The notes under the pieces were generated by a model. It was given only the letters and a program-made list of their open reading frames with translations, was not told the DNA's origin and did no database searches. From Nodosilinea nodulosa PCC 7104 (GTDB taxonomy: Bacteria; Cyanobacteriota; Cyanobacteriia; Phormidesmidales; Phormidesmidaceae), in assembly GCF_000309385.1 (NCBI RefSeq), contig NZ_JH976537.1, positions 4,501,179 through 4,565,178 on the forward strand: a DNA stretch of 64,000 bases, written 5' to 3'. Each line of letters opens with the position of its first letter. The first letter of the stretch is position 1. A program made the translations under genes and the position numbers. Shown piece by piece: positions 15,445 through 24,602 of this stretch.

Positions 15445-16839
15445 ATGCGTGCCGATGAAGCTCTGGCCCTACTGGATCAACTGCTGCCGGGCCGCACCTT
15501 CAGCAACCTGCAAGAAACGGTTTTTAGCCACGTGTGGGAGGGTAAGACCTATGCCGAAATTGCCGAAAGCTGCGGCTACGATCACAGCTACATTCGCGAT
15601 GTGGGCTTTCGGCTGTGGCAGAGTCTTTCCGAATCGCTCAACCAAAAGGTCTCTAAGAGCAACATTCGAGCGGTACTAGAACGCTACGCCCGCCATCAGT
15701 CTCTACCGCCAACGGCTATGGTCAGCCTGCCAGAATCCCCTAGCTCCTTAGCCCCCGATCCCCAGAGATCGCCTCGCCCTGGGCCAGAGTGGGAATTGCC
15801 GAACGGACCTGTGCCTTTAAATTCTCCGTTCTATATTGAGCGCCCTCCCATCGAGGCCCAGGCCCAGGCTAACCTGCTGAAGCCGGGCAGCTTGATTCGC
15901 CTCAAGGCTCCGCGCCAGATGGGCAAAACCTCCCTGCTCCGGCGGCTGGTGGCCCATGCCCAGACCCACCACATGCGCTGCGTTACCCTCAGCCTGCACC
16001 GGGCCGATCGCGCAACCTTCACGGATTTAGATCGGTTTTTGCGCTGGTTTTGCGCCAACATTGGCCACCAGATTGGGCTTGAGGCCGACTTGGATCGCGT
16101 TTGGAATCGGGACATTGGCAGTAAGGTGAGCTGTACCGCCTACCTGGAGGATGCCGTTTTACCCCTGATCGACGCTCCCCTGGTGATTGCCCTCGACGAA
16201 GTCAACGAGCTGTTTCAGTATCCTGACCTCTCTTCAGAATTTTTGCCGCTGCTGCGATCGTGGTACGAAGATGCCCGCGAAATCGAGGCGTGGAGCCGAA
16301 TTCGGTGGATTTTGGCCCACGCGACGGAGGTCTACGTGCCGCTGCAACTACACCAGTCGCCCTTTAACGTTGGGCTGGCCATTCCCCTGCCGCCCTTTAC
16401 CGTAGAGCAAGTGCAGGAACTGGCCCACCGCCATCGCCTGGCCTGGGCCGAAGGCAGCCGGGGGGCCGAAAAACTTCTGGCGCTGCTGCGGGTGGTGAGC
16501 TGTCGGCCAGGGCTGGTGCGGCTGGCCCTCTACGCCCTGGCCCAGGGCAGCGCCAGCTTCGAGCAGCTGCTCGAAGAAGCTCCCACTCAGTCGGGCATCT
16601 ACGGCGACCATCTGCGGGAACTGCTGGCGGCGCTCTACCCCCAACCCAGCCTCCAGGCGGCCTTTCGCCGGGTGATCGAATCTGCTGAGCCAGTGGCGCT
16701 GGAGCCGATTACGGCCTACCGACTGGAAAACCTGGGCCTGATTACCCTGCAAAAAAATTTGGCCACCCCCAGCTGTGAGCTGTATCGCCAGTATTTTCTG
16801 GCGTTTTTGCCCGCCTCATCGAGCCCGGCCTATGGTTGA
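15445..16839 (+). CDS. vMAP-type HTH plus AAA-like ATPase
   Basis: The N-terminal HTH (about 1-75) carries EALALLDQLL and VWEGKTYAEIAESCGYDHSY, the pattern of the vWA-MoxR-associated protein (vMAP) N-terminal HTH. An AAA-like ATPase domain (about 110-440) follows: FYIERPPIEAQA, Walker A-like LKAPRQMGKTSLL, Walker B VIALDEVNEL and LHQSPFNVGLAI. The Walker A (RQMGKTS) is typical of the AAA_35 family. Start 15445 fits the HTH; ATG 15415 is an alternative. Its stop overlaps the start of the next ATPase by 8 bp, so the two are translationally coupled. These ATPases are often parts of signalling or conflict systems; the role here is unknown. Confidence 0.82.
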   Translation: MRADEALALLDQLLPGRTFSNLQETVFSHVWEGKTYAEIAESCGYDHSYIRDVGFRLWQSLSESLNQKVSKSNIRAVLERYARHQSLPPTAMVSLPESPSSLAPDPQRSPRPGPEWELPNGPVPLNSPFYIERPPIEAQAQANLLKPGSLIRLKAPRQMGKTSLLRRLVAHAQTHHMRCVTLSLHRADRATFTDLDRFLRWFCANIGHQIGLEADLDRVWNRDIGSKVSCTAYLEDAVLPLIDAPLVIALDEVNELFQYPDLSSEFLPLLRSWYEDAREIEAWSRIRWILAHATEVYVPLQLHQSPFNVGLAIPLPPFTVEQVQELAHRHRLAWAEGSRGAEKLLALLRVVSCRPGLVRLALYALAQGSASFEQLLEEAPTQSGIYGDHLRELLAALYPQPSLQAAFRRVIESAEPVALEPITAYRLENLGLITLQKNLATPSCELYRQYFLAFLPASSSPAYG

Positions 16840-18259
16840 ATACCGGGTGGGCGGCAGCCTCGCCGCCGATGATCCTACCTATATCGAGCGGGAGGCCGAT
16901 CGCACACTGCATCGATCGCTGCGGCGGGGAGAGCTGTGCTACGTGCTGACCTCGCGGCAGATGGGCAAGTCGAGCCTGCGGCTGCGCACCCGTCAGCGGC
17001 TAGAGACCGAGGGCGTGGGGCGCTGTGCGGCGATCGATATGACCCGCATCGGCAGCCAGCACATTACCCCAGAGCAGTGGTACCTGGGGCTGGCCTTTGA
17101 TCTGCGGCGCAAGTTTGGCCTGCTCGATGGAGAGGATTTGCCTGCCTGGTGGCACGGGCTGGGGCCGCTGCCGCCTGTGCAAAAGCTCAGCTACTGGATT
17201 GAGACCGTTCTTTTAGGGCTTGAAGCCGACTACCCATTGTTCATTTTTTTAGACGAAATTGACGGCGTCAAGGGACTGAGCTTTGGGGTAGGAGATTTTT
17301 TTGGGCTGGTGCGCTTCTGCTACAATCAGCGGGCCGAAAACCCCATCTACCGGCGGCTTAACTGGGCCTTGTTTGGGGTGGCAACTCCGCGCGATCTGGT
17401 GGCGGAGGAGCACCAAACGCCGTTTAACGTGGGCAGAGCCATTTCCCTCAGCGGCTTCACATTGGATGAGGCCGAACCCCTGGCGGCGGGGCTGACCGCC
17501 CTGGCCCAGCGCCCCCGGCACCTGCTGGCCGAAGTCCTGCACTGGACTGGCGGACAGCCGTTTTTAACCCAAAAACTCTGCGGGCTGCTGCAGGCCACCT
17601 GCGGGGCTGAGCCGATCGCTGAAGGTGCGGAGGCCAGAGCGGTAGAGCGGCTGGTGCGATCGCGCCTCATCCACCACTGGGAAGCCCAGGACGACCCCGA
17701 ACATTTGCGCACCATCCGCGATCGCCTGCTGGCCGACGAGCAGCGATCGGGCCGACTGCTCAGCCTGCACCAGCGGCTGCTGAGCCAGGGCAGCATTGCC
17801 ATCGACGGCAGCCCCGACCAGGCGGAGCTAAAGCTGTCGGGTATTGCGATCGAGCAGGCGGGCTGCTTGCGGGTCACCAACCCGATCTACGCCGAGATCT
17901 TTAACCAGTCCTGGCTGAGCCACTGTCTGGCCCAGCAGCGCCCCTACGCGGTCATGCTGCAAGCCTGGGTTGCTTCCAGTTATCAGGATGACTCGCGGCT
18001 GCTGATGGGTCAGGCTCTGCAGGATGCCCTGCAATGGGCTGCCCACAAAAGCCTCAGCGACCTCGACTACCGCTACCTCTCGGCCAGCCAGGAGTGGGAT
18101 GCCAAGATGGTGCGCCTGGAGCTAGAGGCCAAAGACAAAGCCAACCTGATGCTGGCTGAGGCTCAGCGCAGAGCCAATCAAATTATTTGGCTTAGCTATG
18201 TCAGCCTCGGCACCTGTTTGGCTATTTCCCTGGTGGCCCTGCTTTTTAGCGTGATCTAA
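16832..18259 (+). CDS. AAA-like ATPase with C-terminal coiled coil and membrane anchor
   Basis: The 475-residue AAA_35-type ATPase has an entry motif DPTYIEREADRTLHRSLRRG, Walker A TSRQMGKSSL, Walker B LFIFLDEIDGV and HQTPFNVGRAISLSGFT, then GGQPFLTQKLC and the winged end region. In relatives the C-terminus often carries WD40 or other effector repeats. Here it is a charged helix (LELEAKDKANLMLAEAQRRA) ending in a single hydrophobic segment (IIWLSYVSLGTCLAISLVAL) that probably anchors it in the membrane. The ATG at 16832 overlaps the upstream TGA (ATGGTTGA). It is paralogous to that upstream gene but lacks the HTH. Confidence 0.82.
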   Translation: MVEYRVGGSLAADDPTYIEREADRTLHRSLRRGELCYVLTSRQMGKSSLRLRTRQRLETEGVGRCAAIDMTRIGSQHITPEQWYLGLAFDLRRKFGLLDGEDLPAWWHGLGPLPPVQKLSYWIETVLLGLEADYPLFIFLDEIDGVKGLSFGVGDFFGLVRFCYNQRAENPIYRRLNWALFGVATPRDLVAEEHQTPFNVGRAISLSGFTLDEAEPLAAGLTALAQRPRHLLAEVLHWTGGQPFLTQKLCGLLQATCGAEPIAEGAEARAVERLVRSRLIHHWEAQDDPEHLRTIRDRLLADEQRSGRLLSLHQRLLSQGSIAIDGSPDQAELKLSGIAIEQAGCLRVTNPIYAEIFNQSWLSHCLAQQRPYAVMLQAWVASSYQDDSRLLMGQALQDALQWAAHKSLSDLDYRYLSASQEWDAKMVRLELEAKDKANLMLAEAQRRANQIIWLSYVSLGTCLAISLVALLFSVI

Positions 18260-18395
18260 AGCGTAATTCAAGGCGTAATTTGGCCCCGAAACTGAAAAGT
18301 TCCTAAGAAATGGGCATCGATTAGCTAAGAATTCTCCAATTTTAATCTTAACCCCGCTTCAGGTAGCTATCAGCCCCGTCCACGATGATGTGGCC

Positions 18396-18953
18396 ATGAA
18401 AGCTCCTTCTCCCCTCACTACGGCGACCCGGCGGTTGACCCTCTGTAGCGCGATCGCCGTTGCCACTCCGCTGCTGGTACTGGCCAACGCATTGCTAAGC
18501 TCCGCCGATCGCGCGATCGCGCCCCCGGTTGTGCCCCTGCGGCCTCTGCTTGAGACACCGCCCCGGCTGTACGCGGCCTCCCAGAGCCTGGCCACGGCCT
18601 ATCGCGCCTGGATGATGACCCCCGATGCCCGCATTGTGGCCGAGAACAATCAGCTTTTTCTGGAGTTTTATACCCCCTTTAATCTGCTTGCCCAAGGGCC
18701 AGATTTAAGCCTGGTTTTGGTTAAAGAAACCGTCCCCGTTGATAATTCTAGGCATAGCCAGGATGCCTTGTTTCTGGGTAAAATGCACGCCGCTGCGGGC
18801 AAACATCGCTATCCCATTGCGGTGCCGATGGCTGAATCTACATCGATCAATGAAACCATTCGCCAGTATCACTCGGTGATCCTTTGGTGCAGCGAACTGA
18901 ATGCCATGGTGGCCTATTCGCCGCTAGAAATTGAACTGCTGGTATCAAAATAG
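18396..18953 (+). CDS. exported DM13-domain protein
   Basis: The signal region (RLTLCSAIAVATPLLVLANALL) is followed by a linker and a DM13 domain (about 75-185): ARIVAENNQLFLEFYTPF, GPDLSLVLVKE, KHRYPIAVP and the hallmark YHSVILWCSELN with its conserved Cys. DM13 domains are proposed to take part in redox/electron transfer at the cell surface. A GTG 6 bp upstream is an alternative start. The signal-core motif TPLLVLAN is shared with the small gene at 14858. Confidence 0.75.
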   Translation: MKAPSPLTTATRRLTLCSAIAVATPLLVLANALLSSADRAIAPPVVPLRPLLETPPRLYAASQSLATAYRAWMMTPDARIVAENNQLFLEFYTPFNLLAQGPDLSLVLVKETVPVDNSRHSQDALFLGKMHAAAGKHRYPIAVPMAESTSINETIRQYHSVILWCSELNAMVAYSPLEIELLVSK

Positions 18954-19084
18954 CTGCGGCCAATCCTCCCTAACCCCTACCCTGATTGGGCAGCGCTTAG
19001 AAGGTTTTCTCGGGGGCTGAAGGCTGCATTGAAGACTTTCTCCTGAACTCCGCGATCGCCCGCAGTCCTACCGACTACACCCTG

Positions 19085-19190
19085 CACACCCCAAATTGCC
19101 AAGCGCAATGGACAGTTCGGCGATAGGCACAAGCTAGCGCCACGGTCTAAGTTGCCAATTTCTACGCTGGAAATGGAATTGCAGAGCATC
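19085..19190. repeat. second dispersed repeat family, copy A
   Basis: The segment from TTGCCAAGCGCAATGG to GCAGAGCATCAT aligns with 24615-24712. Shared blocks include GGCACAAGC, CAATTTCT, GCTGGAAA and GCATCAT, roughly 65-70% identity by eye over about 95 bp. Both copies also give a similar minus-strand peptide (CLSPNCPLRLAIWG here), so a decayed coding remnant is possible. It occupies much of the 425-bp gap before the dynamin gene. Confidence 0.6.
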
Positions 19191-19246
19191 ATTTCCCATC
19201 GATCATTGCTGTAGTTTTCTATGGATGAGGGGAATGGTGCGGCTGT

Positions 19247-19274
19247 CTGCCGACCAGTCAGGTCGGCAGTTTTT
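19247..19274 (+). terminator. intrinsic terminator
   Basis: CTGCCGACC-AGTCA-GGTCGGCAG is a perfect 9-bp stem followed by TTTTT. It lies between the DM13 and dynamin genes and closes whatever transcript leaves the 13-19 kb block. Confidence 0.9.
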
Positions 19275-19378
19275 GCATGTCAGTTATTCAGGTGAATAGC
19301 TGACCTATGCCGGTGTTGAATGAGCGAGCGATGGCACTTTAATGACCTGTTCACCCTATCAGGAGGACCTGAAAATCT

Positions 19379-21535
19379 ATGAGCTACAAAGCCGACAGCT
19401 TTATTCAAGACTTAGATAAAGTCGCCAAAACGCGCCAGGAATTTGCCGCTTATCTGGCCGCCATGGCCACCACCCTGGATGACTCCGAACAGCTCGACAA
19501 CACCTCTGGACAGCTGGGCCTGAACCCTGTGATCGCCGATCTCAACACCGCCAGCCAAAATCTTTCCTCAGAAGTCTTTCGCCTGCTGGTGCTGGGCGAC
19601 ATGAAGCGGGGCAAGAGCACCTTTCTCAACGCGCTGATGGGCGAAAACCTGCTGCCCACCGACGTCAACCCCTGCACCGCCCTGCTCACCATTCTGCGCT
19701 ACGGCCCCGAGAAGCGGGTGACAGTGCATTTCAACGACGGGCGATCGCCCGAATCCCTCTCCTTTGATGCCTTTAAAGAGCGCTACACCATCCGCCCCGA
19801 TCAGTCCAAAAAGCTAGAGGATGAGGGCACCCTGGCCTTCCCCGAGGTGGACTACGCCGTGGTGGAATATCCCCTGGCGATGCTGGAAAAGGGCGTGGAG
19901 ATTGTCGACAGCCCCGGACTCAACGACACCGAGGCGCGCAACCAGCTCACCCTCAACTACGTCAACAGCTGCCATGCCATTCTGTTTGTGCTCAGCGCCA
20001 CCCAGCAGTTCACCCTCAGCGAGCAGCGCTACCTCGACAACTACATCAAAGACCGGGGCCTGACCACCTTTTTCCTGATCAACGCCTGGGATGAGATCCA
20101 GAACCGGCTGGTGGACCCTGAGGATGAGACCGAACTGCGAGAAGCCGAAGACCGCGTTCGCCAGGTATTCCGCACCAATTTATCCCCCTACTGCCAGCTG
20201 GATGGGGAAGATCTATATGACAGTCGCACCTTCGAGGTTTCCTCCCTACAGGCCCTGCGGCAGCGGCTCAAGGGCGAGGAGGGCAGCCTGGAGGGCACCG
20301 GCTTTGGCGAATTCATGCAGGCGCTGACCACATTTCTCACCAAGGAACGGGCGATCGCCGAGCTGCGCCAGGCCAAAATTCTGGCCCGGCAGGCCTACCG
20401 CACCACCCACGATGCGATCGAGCGCCGCATTCCCCTGCTGGGCCACGACATCGACGAGCTGCGGGACAAGATCTGGTCGGTGCAGCCCGAGTTTGAGCAG
20501 CTGGTGGACATTCGCGACCAGTTCAAAGACGAAATTCGCGTCGTCGGCGAGCGCAAAGCTGGCGACATCACCACCTCCTTCCGCGACTTTTTGACCCGCC
20601 TGGACGAGACCTTTGAGGCCGATTTCGTTCGCTATCAGCCCGAACTCAAGTTCCTCGACTTTCTGCGCAAAGAGAAGCGCCAGGAGTTTGAAGCAGCGCT
20701 AAAGACCGCCTTTGAGCGTTACCTCGCCGACAAAATTGCCCTCTGGAGCAAAGACGCCCAGCGCGACATCGATCAGGCCTTTATTGAGCTGGCCCACCAG
20801 GCCTTTAAGCACGGCGAATCGTACAGCCACCTGACCGATCAGATCAACCAGAAACTTACCGGCGATCGCGTGGTGCCCCGCGCTCACCTCAGCCGGGAAG
20901 AGACCTCCCCCGGCTGGGCCAAGTGGGCGGTCGGCCTCTACGCTCTGACCACTGGGGATGTGGGGGCGATCGCCATGGCCGGTACCGGCCTGTTTAACTG
21001 GCGGCAAGTGCTGATGAACCTGGTGGGTGCCACCGCCATCACCATCGCCTTTGCCCTGGTGACCGACATTTTCCTCGGCCCCATCGGCATTGCGCTGGCG
21101 GGTCTGGGCCTGGGCAGCTGGAGCGCTGAACAGGCCCGCCGCAAGGTGGTGACCACTATGAAGGCGGAACTCAGCAACCTGCTGCCCCAGGTGGCCCAGG
21201 AGCAGTCCTTTGTGGTCTACCAGGTGGTGAAAGAGTGCTTTGAGACCTACCAGCAGGAGGTAGTCAAACGCATGAACGAAGACATCGCCGCCCGCAAAAC
21301 CGAGCTGAGCGAGCTGGTCAGGCAGAAGGAATCCCGCGAGATCGACCGCGAGGCCGAAATCAAGCGGCTCAACCAGCTGGATGACCAGGTGCTGACCCAG
21401 TCGCACCAGGTGGAAGACGCCTACGATCAGGTGCTGGGCATTCAGATACCGGAGATAACCACAGCTACGGCAGAGGAACCCACAGTGAGTTCGTCATCGG
21501 CAGAGCAGACCATACTCACTGTTGCTGCGGTTTAG
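19379..21535 (+). CDS. bacterial dynamin-like GTPase
   Basis: This 718-residue protein has the architecture of cyanobacterial dynamin-like proteins (BDLP): a GTPase domain (about 65-320) with G1 GDMKRGKST, G2 Thr in NPCTALLT, G3 DSPGLND and G4-like NAWDE. A helical neck/stalk with many charged residues follows, then a hydrophobic paddle (about 535-585, VLMNLVGATAITIAFALVTD and GPIGIALAGLGLG) that inserts into membrane. The terminal helices KTELSELVRQKESREIDREA complete the stalk. BDLPs remodel membranes in a GTP-dependent way, in cyanobacteria possibly thylakoids. A strong AGGAGGA ribosome site precedes the ATG, and a strong terminator follows. Confidence 0.9.
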   Translation: MSYKADSFIQDLDKVAKTRQEFAAYLAAMATTLDDSEQLDNTSGQLGLNPVIADLNTASQNLSSEVFRLLVLGDMKRGKSTFLNALMGENLLPTDVNPCTALLTILRYGPEKRVTVHFNDGRSPESLSFDAFKERYTIRPDQSKKLEDEGTLAFPEVDYAVVEYPLAMLEKGVEIVDSPGLNDTEARNQLTLNYVNSCHAILFVLSATQQFTLSEQRYLDNYIKDRGLTTFFLINAWDEIQNRLVDPEDETELREAEDRVRQVFRTNLSPYCQLDGEDLYDSRTFEVSSLQALRQRLKGEEGSLEGTGFGEFMQALTTFLTKERAIAELRQAKILARQAYRTTHDAIERRIPLLGHDIDELRDKIWSVQPEFEQLVDIRDQFKDEIRVVGERKAGDITTSFRDFLTRLDETFEADFVRYQPELKFLDFLRKEKRQEFEAALKTAFERYLADKIALWSKDAQRDIDQAFIELAHQAFKHGESYSHLTDQINQKLTGDRVVPRAHLSREETSPGWAKWAVGLYALTTGDVGAIAMAGTGLFNWRQVLMNLVGATAITIAFALVTDIFLGPIGIALAGLGLGSWSAEQARRKVVTTMKAELSNLLPQVAQEQSFVVYQVVKECFETYQQEVVKRMNEDIAARKTELSELVRQKESREIDREAEIKRLNQLDDQVLTQSHQVEDAYDQVLGIQIPEITTATAEEPTVSSSSAEQTILTVAAV

Positions 21536-21601
21536 CACGGCCAAACAATTCTGCTAGAAGGTAGCCTCTATGAGGCATGAATCAATAGCAACTCCTTAAA
21601 G

Positions 21602-21640
21602 TAAGGGGGTGTAGGCTACCTACACCCCCTTATTTAGTTG
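21602..21640 (+). terminator. strong hairpin terminator of the dynamin gene
   Basis: TAAGGGGGTGTAGG-CTA-CCTACACCCCCTTA is a perfect 14-bp stem with a 3-base loop, followed by TTTAGTTGTTT. It lies 66 bp after the dynamin stop. Being nearly symmetrical, it may act in both directions. Confidence 0.85.
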
Positions 21641-21712
21641 TTTGGCTTTGCAGAATGCGTTGGCTGAAACGGCACAGGGCTATCTGCGGTACCTCGCCAG
21701 CGCTATAGCTGT

Positions 21713-21795
21713 AGCCAGTCTGGTTAAGACATTTCTCCTATGAACGTTTGAACGCCCATAGGGCTTCTAGATGTCCTAACCAACGTGACTATTGC
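21713..21795 (-). repeat. dispersed hairpin repeat, copy 3 (inverted)
   Basis: On the minus strand it reads GTCACGTTGGTTAGGACATC, then a core with GCGTTCAAACGTTC, then TGTCTTAACCAGACTGGC and ACAGCTATA. It matches copy 4 (40762) over both arms and the ACAGCTATA flank. The arm pair here is mixed (GGACA against TGTCT), giving a G-U pair. The rest of 21641-22151 is AT-rich with no supported gene. Confidence 0.8.
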
Positions 21796-22151
21796 TACAC
21801 ATCTTGGCTTAGCCACTGGCGCCAACGCGCCTTTAATCGCACTCGTTTAAATCAGGCGCAGGCAAATGAGGGGGAAAAGTTAATTAAAAACAGTAAATAT
21901 GCGTAGATATACGTAAAAATATCCCTGACCAACTCACGAGCCTGTCACATTTAATGCTTATTCTCAAGGTAACGCTACTAGCAGTTTTTGTCGTCTAATT
22001 AAGAAAACCCAGGTTGTAATCGTGTTTCAAGGGAATCAAGACCAGGAAAGCCAGAGGAAGCTCAAGGTTTGCAGTGCTGGCCTCAAAAATCCTGGGTTGC
22101 TGCATTTAGATAGCTCAACAATCGTTGAGACAATTGTAAGGAGAACCTGAA

Positions 22152-24539
22152 ATGAAGCACCGAATACAACAGAATGGAGGCTTAAGAGTTGATGGAAATC
22201 AGCTCTCCACCACGCTTGAATATCAGCGAGTGATTACACAACTTAGCCAATCTGCCCTATCTCAACTTCCACTAGTTGATCTATTCCAAAAGGCAGTTAC
22301 GTTAGTTGCACAGGTGCTTGGTGTAAGCGGCAGCGACTATTGGCAAGTTCTATCAGATGGGCAAAAACTACGCCGCATCGCTAGTACTCAGACTATTGTT
22401 GAGCCCAGTTGTACTAGCATTCAAGAGGTTTCAGATTTCACCTATTGGCTCAATGCCAACGACCCAGCATCTCTTTCGGCCGGCGCATCATGCTCTGTGC
22501 ATGATGGCCTACAGAAATTACTTCCTGCTCATATGCACGGGGCCGGATACATCCTCTTAGGCCGTAATGCATCCCTAGGCGTGCTTACGGTGTACACCCA
22601 CTATCCCCATGCATTAACCCCTAGTGAAAGTCAATTTTTACAGATTATCACTCAGCTATTAGTCACTGCGGCAGAGCGAAAACGATCCGAAGCACTCCTG
22701 GTGGCTCAAACGCAAGTGCTTGAACAAGTGGCCTCCGGTTTTGCGCTGACCAGAATCTTAAACAGTCTCTGTTTACTTTTAGAACAAGAACTACCGGGTG
22801 CTTTTTGCTCAGTGTTGCTGATGGATGAGAGCAGTAAAACCTTATGTTCGGGTGTGGCCCCTAGCTTGCCCGAAGACTATGCTCGCGCCCTGAATGGATT
22901 AGTAATTGGTGAACAGGCGGGGTCTTGTGGAACAGCAGCGTACCGTGGTGAAGCCGTATTTGCCAATGATATTGCGATTGATCCCCTCTGGGCGCCCTTT
23001 CGAGATTTGGCCTTATCTCACAATATAAAAGCCTGTTGGTCAATTCCTTTCTTCTCTAAAACAGGTGAAGTTTTAGGTACCTTTGCCCTCTCCCACCAGG
23101 TTCCCTGTGGGGCTAGCCAAGATCACATCCAAATTATGAAGACCGCTGCTCATCTAGCCAGCATTGCAACTAAAAATCATTTAATTGGCGAGCGCTTACG
23201 ACATCAGGCTCTTTATGACGATCTGACCCAGTTAGCTAATCGCGCCTTTTTTACGGAGCAACTCCAATTAAAGTTAAAGCAGCGCCAGCTAGATCGGTTG
23301 AACTCATCGTCCTCAGTCAACGAATTTGCCGTATTGCTGCTAGACATAGATCGGTTCAAGCTGGTCAATGATGGTTTAGGACATACCGTCGGCGATCAGT
23401 TTTTGCAAGCATTTGTGCAAAGAGCAAGAAACTGCATAGGGTCACAGGCTGTGTTTGCTCGGCTTGGAGGAGACGAATTTGCTATTTTGCTTGATCAAGC
23501 TCAAGGTTTAAAGAAAGCTTGTCAACTGGCTGATTGTTTGCAGGCTGCCCTCGCCGTACCTTTAAAAATTGGAGCCTATGAAGTCATTGCCTCGGTGAGT
23601 ATTGGCATTGTTCATTCTTCTGGGAACTATTTTCAGCTTGAGGATATGCTGCGCGACGCCGACATGGCAATGTATCAGGCTAAAGCTAACGGCGAGAAAA
23701 GATATGTTGTCTTTGATCAAACGATGCATGCCTCAGCCCTTGCCAACCTCCGCATGGAGCAAGGCCTGCGCTCTGCTGTAGAGCAACTGCGCAATGAAGC
23801 TTGCCATCCCTTTCAACTTTATTATCAGCCTATTGTTTCCCTCGAAACGGGTGAAATCCTTGGTTTTGAGGCCCTCAGTCGTTGGCTACACCCAATCGAT
23901 GGCCTAGTTTTACCAGGCCATTTCATTCCTATTGCTGAAGAAACGGGTCTTGTGGTTCCCCTGGGGAATTGGGTGATCGAAGAAGGGTGCCGACAACTAC
24001 AACAGTGGCAAGTGGCATTTGCCAATCCCTTGTTGAGCATGAGCTTTAATATCTCGGCTCGGCAGTTTGCCCAGTCCGACATAGTATTTCGCATTCAAGA
24101 TGCGTTGAATCGATACCACCTGCCACCGACCAGCATTAAGTTAGAAATCACCGAAAGTATTTTGATAGAAACTGCCCAGACCATTACTGAGCGCCTCGAA
24201 CAGCTGAGAGCCATCGGGGTACAGCTCAGCCTTGACGACTTTGGCACAGGCTACTCTTCGCTTCAGTATTTGAATGATTTGCCTGTCGACACCCTCAAAA
24301 TCGATCGCTCGTTTGTCCAGAGCCTACAACGGCATGAGGGTAAAATTATTCAAGCGATTATTGGGTTGGCTCAAAACTTGGGAATGACCGTTATTGCTGA
24401 AGGGATTGAAACCGTAGAGCAGCTAGCCTATCTCAAAAATCTTAACTGTGATCAGGGCCAAGGATATCTCTTTTCTCGTCCGCTCTCTCAGGCTGCCGCT
24501 GAAAATATGCTCTCTACCAAGGCAAATCTCGCTTTGTAA
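22152..24539 (+). CDS. GAF-GAF-GGDEF-EAL cyclic di-GMP protein
   Basis: This 795-residue protein probably has two GAF sensor domains (about 25-170, weak; and 190-350, with CSVLLMDE and GSCGTAAYRGEAVFANDI), then GGDEF (about 360-525, intact FARLGGDEFAILL) and EAL (about 545-790). The EAL motifs are GFEALSRWLHP, NISARQF, ITES, DDFGTGYSSLQYL and KIDRSF, all consistent with an active phosphodiesterase. It could both make and degrade c-di-GMP in response to a GAF-bound signal. No membrane segment is seen. An AAGGAGA ribosome site precedes the ATG. The coding sequence is visibly AT-richer than its neighbours, hinting at different ancestry. Confidence 0.92.
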   Translation: MKHRIQQNGGLRVDGNQLSTTLEYQRVITQLSQSALSQLPLVDLFQKAVTLVAQVLGVSGSDYWQVLSDGQKLRRIASTQTIVEPSCTSIQEVSDFTYWLNANDPASLSAGASCSVHDGLQKLLPAHMHGAGYILLGRNASLGVLTVYTHYPHALTPSESQFLQIITQLLVTAAERKRSEALLVAQTQVLEQVASGFALTRILNSLCLLLEQELPGAFCSVLLMDESSKTLCSGVAPSLPEDYARALNGLVIGEQAGSCGTAAYRGEAVFANDIAIDPLWAPFRDLALSHNIKACWSIPFFSKTGEVLGTFALSHQVPCGASQDHIQIMKTAAHLASIATKNHLIGERLRHQALYDDLTQLANRAFFTEQLQLKLKQRQLDRLNSSSSVNEFAVLLLDIDRFKLVNDGLGHTVGDQFLQAFVQRARNCIGSQAVFARLGGDEFAILLDQAQGLKKACQLADCLQAALAVPLKIGAYEVIASVSIGIVHSSGNYFQLEDMLRDADMAMYQAKANGEKRYVVFDQTMHASALANLRMEQGLRSAVEQLRNEACHPFQLYYQPIVSLETGEILGFEALSRWLHPIDGLVLPGHFIPIAEETGLVVPLGNWVIEEGCRQLQQWQVAFANPLLSMSFNISARQFAQSDIVFRIQDALNRYHLPPTSIKLEITESILIETAQTITERLEQLRAIGVQLSLDDFGTGYSSLQYLNDLPVDTLKIDRSFVQSLQRHEGKIIQAIIGLAQNLGMTVIAEGIETVEQLAYLKNLNCDQGQGYLFSRPLSQAAAENMLSTKANLAL

Positions 24540-24602
24540 TCGGTAGCCCCCAAGATACTTCTTCACATCAGCTGGAGATTCGCTGTTCATCTCTGTAGCC
24601 TT

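Noticed and set aside
16347-17880. Minus-strand frames across the AAA pair
   Set aside because: They are shadows; both plus-strand frames have intact Walker motifs and coupled start/stop.
21929-22150. Open frame of about 73 codons ending 2 bp before the GAF-GGDEF-EAL start, with a GTG at 22022
   Set aside because: No ribosome site, no ATG and no recognisable sequence; its AT-rich context makes chance openness likely. It could be a leader peptide but there is no support.
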